From contig NZ_QQXK01000005.1 in the NCBI RefSeq assembly GCF_003575975.1, positions 62,001-126,000 of the forward strand: DNA of 64,000 nt, read 5' to 3'. The stretch comes from Galactobacter valiniphilus. Its GTDB lineage: Bacteria; Actinomycetota; Actinomycetes; Actinomycetales; Micrococcaceae. The notes below the pieces were generated by a model. The model searched no databases, was not told the origin of the DNA, and saw nothing but the letters and a program-made list of their open reading frames with translations. Below are positions 32,179-41,280 of this stretch, in pieces. Position 1 is the first letter of the stretch; every line of letters begins with the position of its first letter. The position numbers and the translations under genes are program-made.

Positions 32179-33132
32179 ATGCGTGAGGGCGAAAGCGCCC
32201 CAGGCGGGGGCCTCTGGAACGAGCTGCGCACGCGGCTGTCCAGGGGCCCCCGCCTGCGTCTGCCCGGGCAGCGGCCAGAGCAGCGCGTGCACGTCATCAC
32301 CGACACGGCCTCGGCCCTGCCGGAGGGGTACGCCTCGGAGCACGCCGGTGCCTTGTCGGTGGTGCCGATGCCCGTGACGGTGGACGCGCAGGTGTTTATC
32401 GAGGGCGTCGACGACGTCATGAGCGAGCTCTCCCTGGGGCTGGCCATGGGGTCGAAGATCACCACCTCGCGTCCGGCGCCCGGGCAATTGCTGCGGGCCG
32501 TGGAGCGGGCTGCGGAGGCCGGCGCCTCCTCGGTGCTCATCGTGTGCATCTCCTCGGCGCTGTCCGGGACGGTGGAGGCGGCCCGCTGGGCGGCCGAGCA
32601 GGCCGAGCTGCCGGTGCGGGTGCTCGACACCCGCTCGGTGGGGCTCGGCGAGGGCTTCGCGGTCATGGCCGCGGTCGAGGCGGCCGAGGCCGGGCTGGAG
32701 CTGGACGAGGTGCATCTCGCGGCGGCCTCCGCCTGCGACGCCTCGGTCTGGTTCGTGGTGCCCTCCCTTGAACAGCTGCGCCGCGGCGGGCGCATCGGCA
32801 CCGTGGCCTCGGTGCTCGGCACGCTCCTGAACGTCAAGCCGATCCTCACCGTGAATCGTGACGGCGCGATCGTGGCGGCGGACAAGGCGCGCAGCCTGCA
32901 GCGCGCCCTGGCGCACGTCATCGAGCTCGGGATCGACGCGGCGGGGGAGGACCCCGCCACCGTGCTCGTGGGCCTGCACCACTTCGGTGCGGAGGAGGAA
33001 GCCGAGGCGGTGGCCGAGGCCTTGGCCCCGTACACCGAACGCCCGGTCATCGTCACGCCCGTGCCGGCGGTGCTCGCCGCGCACACCGGCGCCGGAGTGG
33101 TGGCGCTCATCGTGCGGCGTGAGCGAGCCTGA
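32179..33132 (+). CDS. DegV family fatty-acid-binding protein
   Basis: A 317-residue protein. After an Arg-rich N-terminal extension of about 35 residues the DegV fold begins at VHVITDTASALPEG. TTSRPAPGQLLRAVE and CISSALSGTVEAARW carry the conserved Ser/Thr fatty-acid head-group contacts, followed by DTRSVGLGEGF and RRGGRIG. DegV/FakB proteins bind fatty acids and present them to FakA kinase; no fakA is in the window. ATG 32179 lies four bases after leuS, so co-transcription is likely. A shorter start at GTG 32287 would match bare DegV proteins. Confidence 0.87.
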   Translation: MREGESAPGGGLWNELRTRLSRGPRLRLPGQRPEQRVHVITDTASALPEGYASEHAGALSVVPMPVTVDAQVFIEGVDDVMSELSLGLAMGSKITTSRPAPGQLLRAVERAAEAGASSVLIVCISSALSGTVEAARWAAEQAELPVRVLDTRSVGLGEGFAVMAAVEAAEAGLELDEVHLAAASACDASVWFVVPSLEQLRRGGRIGTVASVLGTLLNVKPILTVNRDGAIVAADKARSLQRALAHVIELGIDAAGEDPATVLVGLHHFGAEEEAEAVAEALAPYTERPVIVTPVPAVLAAHTGAGVVALIVRRERA

Positions 33133-33232
33133 GGGCGCTTCCGATCGAAGGTGCGTCCCTCACAGCCCCGTGATGCCCGGCGTGGCGTCCACCTTGGGGC
33201 CGCCCGCCACCGCCCAGCGGGAGCCGTTCTCC

Positions 33233-33238
33233 TAGCCT
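33233..33238 (+). promoter_or_regulatory. comEA -10, leaderless layout
   Basis: TAGCCT ends six bases before the comEA ATG at 33245; no ribosome binding site is visible. The 112-base gap after degV otherwise holds no recognisable element. Confidence 0.5.
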
Positions 33239-33244
33239 CGATGG

Positions 33245-34126
33245 ATGGGCAGGCACGGGTGGCGCGACGACGCAGCGCTCGACGCAGGGGAAGACCCCTC
33301 GGCGGCGGACGACGCCTTGGCTCCCTGGGACCGGCCCGGGTGGGGCGGTGACCAGCCCGGTGACCCCTCGCGGCGGGTCGGCCGGCTGCGGCGTTGGGGC
33401 CTGCGCGGTTGCCTGATCCTGGTCTTGGCCTCCGCCGCGGTGCTCGGTTTCCGCCTCGCCTCCGGGCAGGCCCAGGTCAGCTCGCTCGCCGTCCCGCCGG
33501 TGGCAGGCCCCGGGGCCGACGCCCGCGCGTCCGGGCCGGTGACTGCCTCGAGGAGCGGGCCCGACGGGGCGGCGATGTCGACGGCGGAGGCGTCCGGCGC
33601 TCCGCCGCGCGGCACCCCGGCCGCGGCCGAGAGCCCGGCCGCTGCCGGGCCGACCGTGCACGTCGTGGGCGCCGTGAAGCGACCCGGCCTGTATCGCCTC
33701 GCGGCCGGTGCCCGCGTCGATGACGCGGTGCGCGCGGCGGGTGGGGCCGAGGCCGGCGCCGCGCTGGCAGCCCTCAACCTGGCGGCGCCCCTCACCGATG
33801 GGACGCAGCTGCATGTCCCCGGGCGCGGGGAAGCGGCCGTGGGGCCCTACGCCGCGCAGGGGGCGGCGCCGCCGGGAGACGGCGCCGCCTCCGCCCCGGG
33901 TGCGGCCCGTGTCCCCGCCGCTCCTTCGTCTGCTCCAGTGCGGATCAACACCGCCAGCCAGGCCGAGCTCGAGGCCCTGCCGGGCGTGGGGCCCGCCCTG
34001 GCGCAACGCATCATCGCCTTCCGGGACAGCCACGGGCGCCTCCAGGGGGAACAGGATCTCGACGCGGTGCCCGGGATCGGCCCGGCCATGCTGGAGAAGC
34101 TGCGCGGGGTGGTGAGCTATGACTGA
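33245..34126 (+). CDS. comEA: ComEA-type DNA-binding competence protein
   Basis: A 293-residue protein with a charged cytoplasmic N-terminus, one membrane helix (about residues 54-70, GCLILVLASAAVLGF), an Ala/Pro-rich spacer, an SLBB domain (VHVVGAVKRPGLYRLAAGARVDDAV, in part VVGAVKRPGLYRL) and a C-terminal pair of helix-hairpin-helix motifs (INTASQAELEALPGVGPALAQRI, DAVPGIGPAMLEKL). ComEA binds incoming double-stranded DNA outside the membrane and hands it to ComEC. ATG 33245 overlaps nothing; its end overlaps comEC by eight bases. Confidence 0.93.
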   Translation: MGRHGWRDDAALDAGEDPSAADDALAPWDRPGWGGDQPGDPSRRVGRLRRWGLRGCLILVLASAAVLGFRLASGQAQVSSLAVPPVAGPGADARASGPVTASRSGPDGAAMSTAEASGAPPRGTPAAAESPAAAGPTVHVVGAVKRPGLYRLAAGARVDDAVRAAGGAEAGAALAALNLAAPLTDGTQLHVPGRGEAAVGPYAAQGAAPPGDGAASAPGAARVPAAPSSAPVRINTASQAELEALPGVGPALAQRIIAFRDSHGRLQGEQDLDAVPGIGPAMLEKLRGVVSYD

Positions 34127-36677
34127 CCCAGCCGGCGCGGGCCCGGCGCCCCAGCGGCCCCGGACGCCGCGCAACGCACCCGCCACCCGCTTCGTCGCGC
34201 CGCTGTGGCCGGCGGCCGCCGCGGCGTGGGCGGTGGCCGCGCTGTACGCGGGGCCGGGGATCCCACCCGGAGCCGCCGCCGCAGGAGGCGCGGGCCTGGC
34301 CTGCGGGGCCTTGGCCTGCTGGTACGGGGCACGCCGCCTGGGACGACTCGCCATGCCGGGCGGGAGGCCGCCCGGACGGCGGTGGATGCTCCTGCTCGCG
34401 CTGGCGCTCGCTTGTGCCGGGGCGGCCAGCGTGCTCGGCGGGGCAGCGGCGGACGGGGCGACGCGGGGCGCGGTCGTCCGCCAGTGGGGCGACGGCCGAC
34501 TCATCCAGGCCAACGTGGAGCTGAGCGACGCGCCACACGAACTGCGCAACGGTTCCTTGCTCGTGGCGGCCACGTTGCTGGGCGTCCGGGAACAGCGCGG
34601 GGATCGATGGCTGCCCGCCGGGTCGCTCAGCGTGACGGTCATCGGGGCACCGGAGCGCTTCGGCTCGGCCAGCCTCGAGGCGGGGGCCCAGCTCGCCTGG
34701 TGGGTCTCCGCGTCGGCACCGCCCGAGCGCGCGCCGGCCGCCCTGACCCTCTCGCCGCGCTCCGCGCCGCTCGCGACGGTGGACGCTCCGGACGATCTCG
34801 CCTCCACGCTGCGTGGTGGTCTCGGTCGCTGGCTCGCCCCGCTGCGGGGAGGGCCGCTCCAGGAGGCCGCCGCGCTCGTGCCCGGCATGGTCGTGGGGGA
34901 TCGCTCCGGCCAGAGCCCCGCGCTGGCCACGGCGATGCAGAGGGCAGGCCTCTCCCACCTCACGGCCGTCTCTGGCGCAAACGTCGCGCTCCTCCTGGGT
35001 GCGAGCGCGGCGTTCCTCCGCCTGGTGCGCGTCCCGCGCGTGCTCGTGGTGCCCGCGCTGCTGGCGGTCCTGAGTGGCTTTGTGCTCGTGGTCGGGCCCG
35101 ACCCCAGCGTCCTGCGGGCCGCCGTGTCCGGGGCGCTGGGGGCGATCGCGGTGGTGGCGGGGAGGCCGCGGGCGGCGCTGGGGCTCACGCTGCTCGCTGT
35201 GGTGGTGCTGCTCAGCGTGGATCCGTGGCACGCGGGCCGGGTCGCCTTTCAGCTCTCGGTGGCCGCCACGCTGGGGATCGCCCTCCTGGCGCCGGCGCTC
35301 GCGGCGTGGATGCGCGAGCGGCTCCACCTTCCCCGCCTCCTCGCTGACGCTGTGTCGGTCTCGGCGGCCGCCACCGTGGCCTGCACTCCGCTGTTGGTGC
35401 TCCTGGCCCCGGAGCAATCGGCCCTCACGGTGCTCGTCAACGTGCTCGCGGCGCCCGCAGCAGCCGTGGTGGGGCTCCTTGGGCCGGCGTTGGCCCTCGC
35501 GGCCCCCCTGCTGCCGCCGGCAAGCTGGCCGCTCGGCCTCGTGTGCCTGCTGCCGGCGCAGTGGGTCGCGATGCTCGGTCAGTTGAGCGCCGACCACGGA
35601 CCCTTCCTCGCGTGGCCGAGCGGCCCGGCCGGCCCCGCGCTCGCGGTGGTGGGGTGCTGGTGCCTGCCGGCCGCCGTGCGCCTACGCGCACGGCGCCGGG
35701 CGGACCGCGCCCGCCGAGCGCCGCCGCCGGGGCAAGCGCGCTCCGTTGCACGGGAACCGACGCAGGACCGGCAACGCAACGGCTCCGCGTGGTTGGAGCC
35801 CCCGCGGGCCCGCTACCGCCGCCTCGCCCGCCGGGCCAGGCTCCGCCGCTGGGGTGCCGTCGGCTGCCTTGCGCTGACGGCCGGCGGCCTGGGGGCCTGG
35901 TGGGGCGGTGCCGGGCACCCCGCTGGCATCGGCCGGGCCGGCGACGGCGAGCTCCTCTTCTGCGACGTGGGGCAGGGTGATGCGCTGGCGCTCATCGGGG
36001 ACGGCGGCTCGGCGTTGCTCATCGACGTGGGGCCGCCGGAATCGGATGCCGTGGGTTGCCTGCGTTCGGCCGGCGTCACGCGGCTGTGCGGCGTGCTGCT
36101 CACGCATCTTCACGCGGATCACGCGGGCGCCCTGCCGAAGGTGCTCAAGGCCTGGCCTGGCACGCCGGTCCACTACTCCACGGCCGGCCGCGAGCCTCCG
36201 GTACCCGAGGCCCGGCGCGCCGCGAGCGGCGAGGCGATGGCGTGCGGGAGCTGGAGTGTCACCATCACCCTGGTCCCGCGAGGGGCCGAGGAGAACAACG
36301 CCTCGCTTGTCGTGAACGCCAACACCCACAAGGGAGGCGGCCTCGAGCTCCTGGATGCGGGGGATCTTGAGGACGACGGCGCGGCGCTGGCGGTCACGGT
36401 GGGCGCCGCCAGTGCGCGTACCGACGCCCCGCGCGTGCTCAAGGTCTCCCACCATGGGTCCCGCGACGCCGGGATGCGGCTCGTCGATGCCTTCGCGCCG
36501 CGGCTCGCCCTCATCGGCGTGGGGGAGGGCAACGACTACGGCCATCCATCGGCGCCCACGCTCGACGGTCTCGCTGCCCGCGGCGTCCCGGTGTTGCGCA
36601 CCGACCTGCGCGGAACGCTCCTCGTGCGCCCCGGAGCGGCGGCGGGGGACGCCCCTCGCGTCAGCACCAGCAGATAG
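34119..36677 (+). CDS. comEC: ComEC/Rec2-type DNA uptake channel
   Basis: An 852-residue polytopic membrane protein. The N-terminal part has several helices and the competence domain (VPGMVVGDRSGQSPALATAMQRAGLSHLTAVSGANV, core LSHLTAVSGANVALLLG). Residues from about 600 form a metallo-beta-lactamase-like domain with FCDVGQGDALAL, LLTHLHADHAGALP and VLKVSHHGSRDAG, proposed to degrade the non-transforming strand. It is coupled to comEA and followed by holA, the standard late-competence order. Confidence 0.93.
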   Translation: MTDPAGAGPAPQRPRTPRNAPATRFVAPLWPAAAAAWAVAALYAGPGIPPGAAAAGGAGLACGALACWYGARRLGRLAMPGGRPPGRRWMLLLALALACAGAASVLGGAAADGATRGAVVRQWGDGRLIQANVELSDAPHELRNGSLLVAATLLGVREQRGDRWLPAGSLSVTVIGAPERFGSASLEAGAQLAWWVSASAPPERAPAALTLSPRSAPLATVDAPDDLASTLRGGLGRWLAPLRGGPLQEAAALVPGMVVGDRSGQSPALATAMQRAGLSHLTAVSGANVALLLGASAAFLRLVRVPRVLVVPALLAVLSGFVLVVGPDPSVLRAAVSGALGAIAVVAGRPRAALGLTLLAVVVLLSVDPWHAGRVAFQLSVAATLGIALLAPALAAWMRERLHLPRLLADAVSVSAAATVACTPLLVLLAPEQSALTVLVNVLAAPAAAVVGLLGPALALAAPLLPPASWPLGLVCLLPAQWVAMLGQLSADHGPFLAWPSGPAGPALAVVGCWCLPAAVRLRARRRADRARRAPPPGQARSVAREPTQDRQRNGSAWLEPPRARYRRLARRARLRRWGAVGCLALTAGGLGAWWGGAGHPAGIGRAGDGELLFCDVGQGDALALIGDGGSALLIDVGPPESDAVGCLRSAGVTRLCGVLLTHLHADHAGALPKVLKAWPGTPVHYSTAGREPPVPEARRAASGEAMACGSWSVTITLVPRGAEENNASLVVNANTHKGGGLELLDAGDLEDDGAALAVTVGAASARTDAPRVLKVSHHGSRDAGMRLVDAFAPRLALIGVGEGNDYGHPSAPTLDGLAARGVPVLRTDLRGTLLVRPGAAAGDAPRVSTSR

Positions 36678-36680
36678 GAT
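36675..36680 (+). promoter_or_regulatory. holA promoter -10 (TAGGAT)
   Basis: TAGGAT overlaps the comEC stop codon and would start transcription near 36687, giving a leader of about 30 bases that contains AAAGG before the holA ATG. It would let holA be expressed without the competence genes. Confidence 0.45.
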
Positions 36681-36716
36681 TCACAGTGAGCATCGCCCCC
36701 TCTCGAAAGGCCCCTT

Positions 36717-37730
36717 ATGCCTCCCCGCACCCCCGCCCGATCGGCGGGGAAGAACGCGCGCGGACTGAGCTTCCGCGAGGCGGCCCCGCGCCCCCTCGTG
36801 CTGCTCATGGGCTCGGACGGCTACCAAGCCGCCCGCGCCTTCCAGAGCATTCGCGAGGCGGCCAGGGCGGCGGATCCCGAGACCGAGGTGACGCGCTTCG
36901 ACGCGGCGCACTACGAGGGCGGCGAGCTGCTCCTGAGCGCTAGCCCCTCCCTGTTCGGCGGCGGCGCGCTGATCGAGTTCCACGGCCTCGAAGCCATGAA
37001 CGAGGCGGCCCAGAGGGACCTGCTCGGCTACGTCGCGGCACCGGATCCCGAGGTCGTCCTGGTGGCCCATCACGGCGGTGGCAACCGCGGCAAGGGCCTC
37101 GTCGACGCCTTCAAGAAGGTCGGGCTCGTCATCGATTGCGCGCCGCTGAAGAAGGACGCCGAGAAGCTCGAGTTTGTGCAGGACGAGTTCAAGGCCGCGC
37201 GCCGCCGGATCGATACCGAGGCCGCCCGCGCCCTGGTCTCGGCCGTGGGCAGCGATCTTGCCGAGCTGGGCTCCGCCTGCCGCCAGCTCATCGAGGACAC
37301 CGACGGCACGGTGGACGAGGCGGCGGTGAAGAGCTACTTCGGCGGACGTGTCGAGGCCACTGGCTTTGCCGTCGCCGATGCCGCCATGGCCGGCCGCGGC
37401 GCCGCGGCCGTCTCCCTCCTGCGCCACGCCATGGCCACGGGCGTGGATCCCGTGCCGATCGTGGCGGCCCTGGCCATGAAGGTGCGCCAGGCCGCCGCCG
37501 TGGCGGGCGCCCGCGAATCGGCCAATTCGCTGGCCTCGCGCCTCAAGATGGCGCCGTGGCAGGTCCAGCAGGCCCAGGAGGTGGCCAGGCGCTTCGCCCC
37601 TGCCGACCTCGCCGCCGCCGTGCGGCTCGTCGCCGAGACGGATGCCATGGTCAAGGGCGCCTCCCGCGACCCGCGCTACGCGGTCGAGCGCGCCGTGGTC
37701 TCGCTCTCGCGCTACGCCGCACGGCGCTAA
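36717..37730 (+). CDS. holA: DNA polymerase III delta subunit
   Basis: HolA opens the beta clamp inside the clamp loader. The 337-residue protein has the family layout: a degenerate AAA+ N-domain without a P-loop (VLLMGSDGYQAARAFQSIRE, part), VLVAHHGGGNRGKGLVDAFKK, and a helical C-domain (FAVADAAMAGRGAAAVSLLRH, MAPWQVQQAQEVARRF). ATG 36717 follows AAAGG at seven bases. Its neighbours comEC and rpsT are the usual ones across bacteria. Confidence 0.9.
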   Translation: MPPRTPARSAGKNARGLSFREAAPRPLVLLMGSDGYQAARAFQSIREAARAADPETEVTRFDAAHYEGGELLLSASPSLFGGGALIEFHGLEAMNEAAQRDLLGYVAAPDPEVVLVAHHGGGNRGKGLVDAFKKVGLVIDCAPLKKDAEKLEFVQDEFKAARRRIDTEAARALVSAVGSDLAELGSACRQLIEDTDGTVDEAAVKSYFGGRVEATGFAVADAAMAGRGAAAVSLLRHAMATGVDPVPIVAALAMKVRQAAAVAGARESANSLASRLKMAPWQVQQAQEVARRFAPADLAAAVRLVAETDAMVKGASRDPRYAVERAVVSLSRYAARR

Positions 37731-37927
37731 CCGCTCCCAGGTCCCCGCGTCACGCGCACGCGCCCCGGTCCACGCGTCACGCGTTCACGCGCCATCCGCC
37801 CGGGTCGAGCCCGGCGCAAGCCCGGCATCTGCGCTCCAGCCCGCCCAGCGGCGTGACTCCCGTGTGCCCGGGCGAGGAACCCGTGGATCCGGATGGCACG
37901 CCGTCGAGCATCGATGCTGGAAACAGC
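37731..37927. other. Intergenic, nothing recognised
   Basis: Between holA and the shared terminator there is about 200 bases with no credible gene, promoter or repeat. Confidence 0.5.
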
Positions 37928-37967
37928 ACAGGGCCCCGCTTCCGTTTCCGGAAGCGGGGCCCTGTGA
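37928..37967. terminator. Terminator between convergent holA and rpsT
   Basis: A perfect 18-bp stem (37928-37945 with 37950-37967) with loop TTTC lies 41 bases beyond the rpsT stop on the minus strand. On that strand it is followed by CTGTTTCC. It can serve both converging genes. Confidence 0.8.
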
Positions 37968-38008
37968 AGCTTGGCGCCGAGGTCATCGACACCTCACAGC
38001 AACGATGC

Positions 38009-38269
38009 TCAGAGCGCGTTGACCTTCTTGGAGATGGCCGACTTGCGGTTGGCAGCGTTGTTGCGGTGGATGACACCCTTGCTGACGGCCTTGTCCAGCT
38101 TGCGGCTGGCGCTGGCGAGGGCCGGGGTAGCGGCCTCCTTGTCACCGGCGGCAACGGCGGCGTTGACCTTGTTGATGGCCGTGCGCAGCTCGGACTTCAC
38201 AGCGTTGTTGCGCTGACGAGCCTTCTCGTTGGTGAGAATGCGCTTCTTCTGGGACTTAATGTTCGCCAC
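38009..38269 (-). CDS. rpsT: 30S ribosomal protein S20
   Basis: S20 binds 16S rRNA early in 30S assembly. The 86-residue, Lys/Ala-rich helical protein has [21 protein letters not shown] at the start (core [15 protein letters not shown]), [31 protein letters not shown] (core [13 protein letters not shown]), all conserved. GTG 38269 has AAGGA five bases upstream. Confidence 0.95.
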   Translation of the reverse strand: MANIKSQKKRILTNEKARQRNNAVKSELRTAINKVNAAVAAGDKEAATPALASASRKLDKAVSKGVIHRNNAANRKSAISKKVNAL

Positions 38270-38384
38270 GGTAGTCCTTCTTGACGAATGGATGGATGGT
38301 CTGAGGGTTCCGCGCTCAACACAACTGAGATGGCGTGGGGATGCCGCGTCCGTCGAGCACGAGTGCCCGCAGACCTGCGCGGAC

Positions 38385-38390
38385 ACACTA
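38385..38390 (-). promoter_or_regulatory. Possible rpsT promoter -10 (TAGTGT)
   Basis: On the minus strand TAGTGT is preceded at about 15 bases by TTGGCC as a possible -35. It would give a leader of about 110 bases before rpsT. The long leader could carry S20 autocontrol, but I see no clear structure. Confidence 0.35.
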
Positions 38391-38479
38391 GGAAAGAGTG
38401 TATCAGGCCAAACGGTGCGGGCGGGGAGCCGCCGGGAGGCGTGGCGATGAGAGCTGCCTCACGCTGAGCCGCCGGCCGT

Positions 38480-39118
38480 TCAGCGCGAGCGGAGCGCGTG
38501 TGCCACGGCGTCGAAGCGCTCGCGGGAGAGCACCGCACCCTCGCGGCGCACCGAGGACTCGTCGAGCTGCAGCACGCGGTCGAGCTTGGCCTCGCTCGGG
38601 CGCCCCTGACGGTCCCACGAACCGGTGCCGACGTCGATGTAGTCGCGGTCGTGCTCGCGCGTGTGGTCCTTGGAGGTCAGCATGAGCGCGAGGAGCAGGC
38701 CGCCGTTGCGCCCCACGATCAGCACGGGGCGATCCTTGCCCTGCGAGTGGTCCTCCTCGTAGGGCACCCAGGCCCACACGACCTCGCCCGGATCGGGCTG
38801 GCCGTCGGGTTCGGGGGAGTAGACCGGATTGAGTCGGCCGCTGTAGTCGCCGGCATACGCTGCGCCGCGCTGGGCCGCCTCGGCCGCGCTCACGTCGCGC
38901 GAACCGCCCTGCGAGGGGCGCGGGGCGGAAGGCCGCTGGGAACCGGAGGAGCGCTGCGGCAGAGGGCCGCCGGGCTTCGGCGCCGCCTGACCCGAGCCGC
39001 GCGAGCCGGAGCCCTGGCGCGGCTGCTGGCCCCCACCGGACGTGCCCTTGAAGAGGGAGTCGATGAGCGGGGACAGGATCGACTTGGCCAGGTTGAGCCA
39101 GCGCTGGTTGTTTGCCAT
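38480..39118 (-). CDS. PemK/MazF-like protein with low-complexity linker, no antitoxin gene
   Basis: A 212-residue protein in three parts: an amphipathic N-terminal helix (NQRWLNLAKSILSPLIDSLF, residues 4-23), a Gly/Ser/Pro/Gln-rich linker (about 24-100), and a C-terminal domain resembling PemK/MazF endoribonucleases (GEVVWAWVPYEE, KDRPVLIVGR, LMLTSKDH, DRVLQLDESSVRREG). MazF toxins normally sit next to an antitoxin; neither neighbour (rpsT, lepA) is one. Activity is therefore not assured. ATG 39118 is preceded on the minus strand by TAGGAT at six bases. Confidence 0.8.
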   Translation of the reverse strand: MANNQRWLNLAKSILSPLIDSLFKGTSGGGQQPRQGSGSRGSGQAAPKPGGPLPQRSSGSQRPSAPRPSQGGSRDVSAAEAAQRGAAYAGDYSGRLNPVYSPEPDGQPDPGEVVWAWVPYEEDHSQGKDRPVLIVGRNGGLLLALMLTSKDHTREHDRDYIDVGTGSWDRQGRPSEAKLDRVLQLDESSVRREGAVLSRERFDAVAHALRSR

Positions 39119-39124
39119 GCGCCG

Positions 39125-39130
39125 ATCCTA
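39125..39130 (-). promoter_or_regulatory. -10 of the PemK-like gene, leaderless layout
   Basis: TAGGAT on the minus strand ends six bases before the ATG at 39118; no Shine-Dalgarno is visible. Confidence 0.55.
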
Positions 39131-39424
39131 ACGGCGCGTGGCCGTCGCCCCGCGGCTCACGCCCTGGGAGCACGACGGCGCGTGGCGGCACGGCAGCGGG
39201 CGTCACCGCCGCGCTCCATCCGGCGCTGGCGGCCAGGCTCAGGGCGTGGCAGGGCGGCCCGGCGCGCCAAGTCGTGAGAGAATCCGAGGAAGGCATGCCC
39301 GCGCGCCCTCCCAGGCGCGCCCGCGTCGTCGGGCCCTCCCGTTGATGAGGGAATCCGGAACGGATTCCCAGGCAAGGCACGCCATCCGCTCCTGCCCCCG
39401 AGTTCGCAAGCGAGGCTGAACCCC
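39131..39424. other. Divergent intergenic region upstream of lepA
   Basis: About 290 non-coding bases. It contains the recurring word GCACGACGGCGCGTGG (39170-39185), a possible lepA -10 GAGAAT (39278-39283), and a perfect 9-bp hairpin (39349-39357 with 39361-39369, loop GAA) that would lie in the lepA leader. No gene is apparent. Confidence 0.45.
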
Positions 39425-41278
39425 GTGTCACCCCAGGCCCGCACCGCCCCGGTGCCCGCCGCCACCGATCCGGCCGTGATCCGCAACTTCTGCATCATCG
39501 CCCACATCGATCACGGCAAGTCCACCCTGGCCGACCGCATGCTGCAGTCCACAGGCGTGGTCCAGGCCCGCGATATGCGCGCCCAGTACCTGGACCGCAT
39601 GGACATCGAGCGCGAGCGCGGCATCACGATCAAGTCTCAGGCCGTGCGCATGCCGTGGGAGGTCGACGGGGTCTCCTACGCCCTGAACATGATCGACACC
39701 CCGGGCCACGTCGACTTCACCTACGAGGTGTCCCGCTCCCTCGCCGCGTGCGAGGGCGCCATCCTGCTTGTCGACGCCGCCCAGGGCATCGAGGCGCAGA
39801 CCTTGGCCAACCTCTACCTGGCCATGGAGAACGAGCTCACCATCATCCCGGTGCTCAACAAGATCGACCTCCCGGCGGCCCAGCCCGAGAAGTACGCGGC
39901 GGAGCTCGCGAATCTCATCGGCGTGGAGCCCGAGGACGTCCTCAAGGTCTCCGGCAAGACGGGTCAGGGCGTCGAGGAGCTGCTGGACGAGATCGTCAAG
40001 CAGCTGCCCGCGCCCCAGGGCGTGCGCGACGCCCCGGCCCGCGCCATGATCTTCGACTCGGTGTATGACACCTACCGCGGCGTGGTCACCTATGTGCGCG
40101 TCGTGGACGGCGAGCTCAAGCCGCGCGAGCGGATCCAGATGATGTCGACCCACGCGCAGCACGAGCTCCTGGAGATCGGCGTGTCGGCCCCCGAGCCGCA
40201 GCCGACCAAGGGCCTCTCCGTGGGCGAGGTGGGTTACCTCATCACGGGCGTGAAGGACGTGCGCCAGTCCCGCGTGGGCGACACCGTCACGGGCAACCTG
40301 AACCCGGCCCAGGAGTCGCTCGGCGGCTACGCGGACCCGCAGCCCATGGTGTTCGCCGGCCTCTACCCGATCGACGGTTCCGACTATCCGGTGCTGCGCG
40401 ACGCCCTCGACAAGCTCAAGCTCAATGATGCGGCGCTGTCCTACGAGCCCGAGACCTCCGCGGCCCTCGGCTTCGGCTTCCGCGTGGGCTTCCTGGGTCT
40501 GCTCCACCTGGAGATCGTGCGCGAGCGCCTCGAGCGCGAGTTCAAGCTGGACCTCATCTCCACGGCCCCGAACGTCGAGTACGACGTGGTGACCGAGGAC
40601 AAGTCGCACCTGCATGTGAAGAACCCGAGCGAGTTCCCCTCCGGCAAGATCCTCGAGGTGCACGAGCCCATGGTGGCCGCCACGATCATCGCCCCGGCGG
40701 AGTTCATCGGCGCCATCATGGAGCTGAACCAGCAGCGCCGCGGCATCATGGGCGGCATGGACTACCTCTCGGAGGAGCGCGTGGAGATGCGGTACCGCCT
40801 CCCGCTCGCCGAGATCGTCTACGACTACTTCGATCAGCTCAAGTCCAAGACGCGCGGCTACGCCTCGCTGAACTGGCAGGCCGACGGCGAGCAGGTCGCC
40901 GACCTGGTCAAGGTCGACATCCTCCTTCAGGGCGAGCAGGTCGACGCGTTCAGTGCGATCACGCACAAGGACAAGGCCTACGCCTACGGCACCATGATGG
41001 CCACCAAGCTGCGCGAGCTCATTCCCCGCCAGCAGTTTGAGGTGCCCATCCAGGCCGCCATCGGCTCGCGCATCATCGCCCGCGAGAACATCCGCGCCAT
41101 CCGCAAGGACGTTCTGGCCAAGTGCTACGGCGGCGACATCTCCCGTAAGCGCAAGCTGCTGGAGAAGCAGAAGGAAGGCAAGAAGCGCATGAAGATGGTG
41201 GGCCGCGTGGAGGTCCCCCAGGAGGCGTTCATCGCCGCGCTGTCCTCGGATGAGTCCAAGGACTCCAAGAAGAAGTAG
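39425..41278 (+). CDS. lepA: Elongation factor 4 (ribosome back-translocase)
   Basis: LepA is a translational GTPase that binds ribosomes and acts in stress and 30S biogenesis. The 617-residue protein has the GTPase motifs [17 protein letters not shown] and NKIDLP, EF-G-like domains II, III and V, and the LepA-specific C-terminal domain ([25 protein letters not shown], core [14 protein letters not shown]). GTG 39425 is preceded by a weak GAGGCTGA. The hemW gene follows after two bases; lepA-hemW is a conserved pair. Confidence 0.96.
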   Translation: MSPQARTAPVPAATDPAVIRNFCIIAHIDHGKSTLADRMLQSTGVVQARDMRAQYLDRMDIERERGITIKSQAVRMPWEVDGVSYALNMIDTPGHVDFTYEVSRSLAACEGAILLVDAAQGIEAQTLANLYLAMENELTIIPVLNKIDLPAAQPEKYAAELANLIGVEPEDVLKVSGKTGQGVEELLDEIVKQLPAPQGVRDAPARAMIFDSVYDTYRGVVTYVRVVDGELKPRERIQMMSTHAQHELLEIGVSAPEPQPTKGLSVGEVGYLITGVKDVRQSRVGDTVTGNLNPAQESLGGYADPQPMVFAGLYPIDGSDYPVLRDALDKLKLNDAALSYEPETSAALGFGFRVGFLGLLHLEIVRERLEREFKLDLISTAPNVEYDVVTEDKSHLHVKNPSEFPSGKILEVHEPMVAATIIAPAEFIGAIMELNQQRRGIMGGMDYLSEERVEMRYRLPLAEIVYDYFDQLKSKTRGYASLNWQADGEQVADLVKVDILLQGEQVDAFSAITHKDKAYAYGTMMATKLRELIPRQQFEVPIQAAIGSRIIARENIRAIRKDVLAKCYGGDISRKRKLLEKQKEGKKRMKMVGRVEVPQEAFIAALSSDESKDSKKK

Positions 41279-41280
41279 CC

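Noticed and set aside
26925-33110. A 6.2-kb uninterrupted open frame on the minus strand
   Set aside because: It runs antisense to glpF, glpK, leuS and the degV gene, has no family motif and changes character at each gene boundary. Long antisense frames are expected from the strong G/C third-position bias.
36686-36943. An 85-codon GTG frame close to the TAGGAT before holA
   Set aside because: The -10 to GTG spacing is five bases, the frame overlaps the clear holA start in another frame, and the product is Arg/Gly-rich with no pattern.
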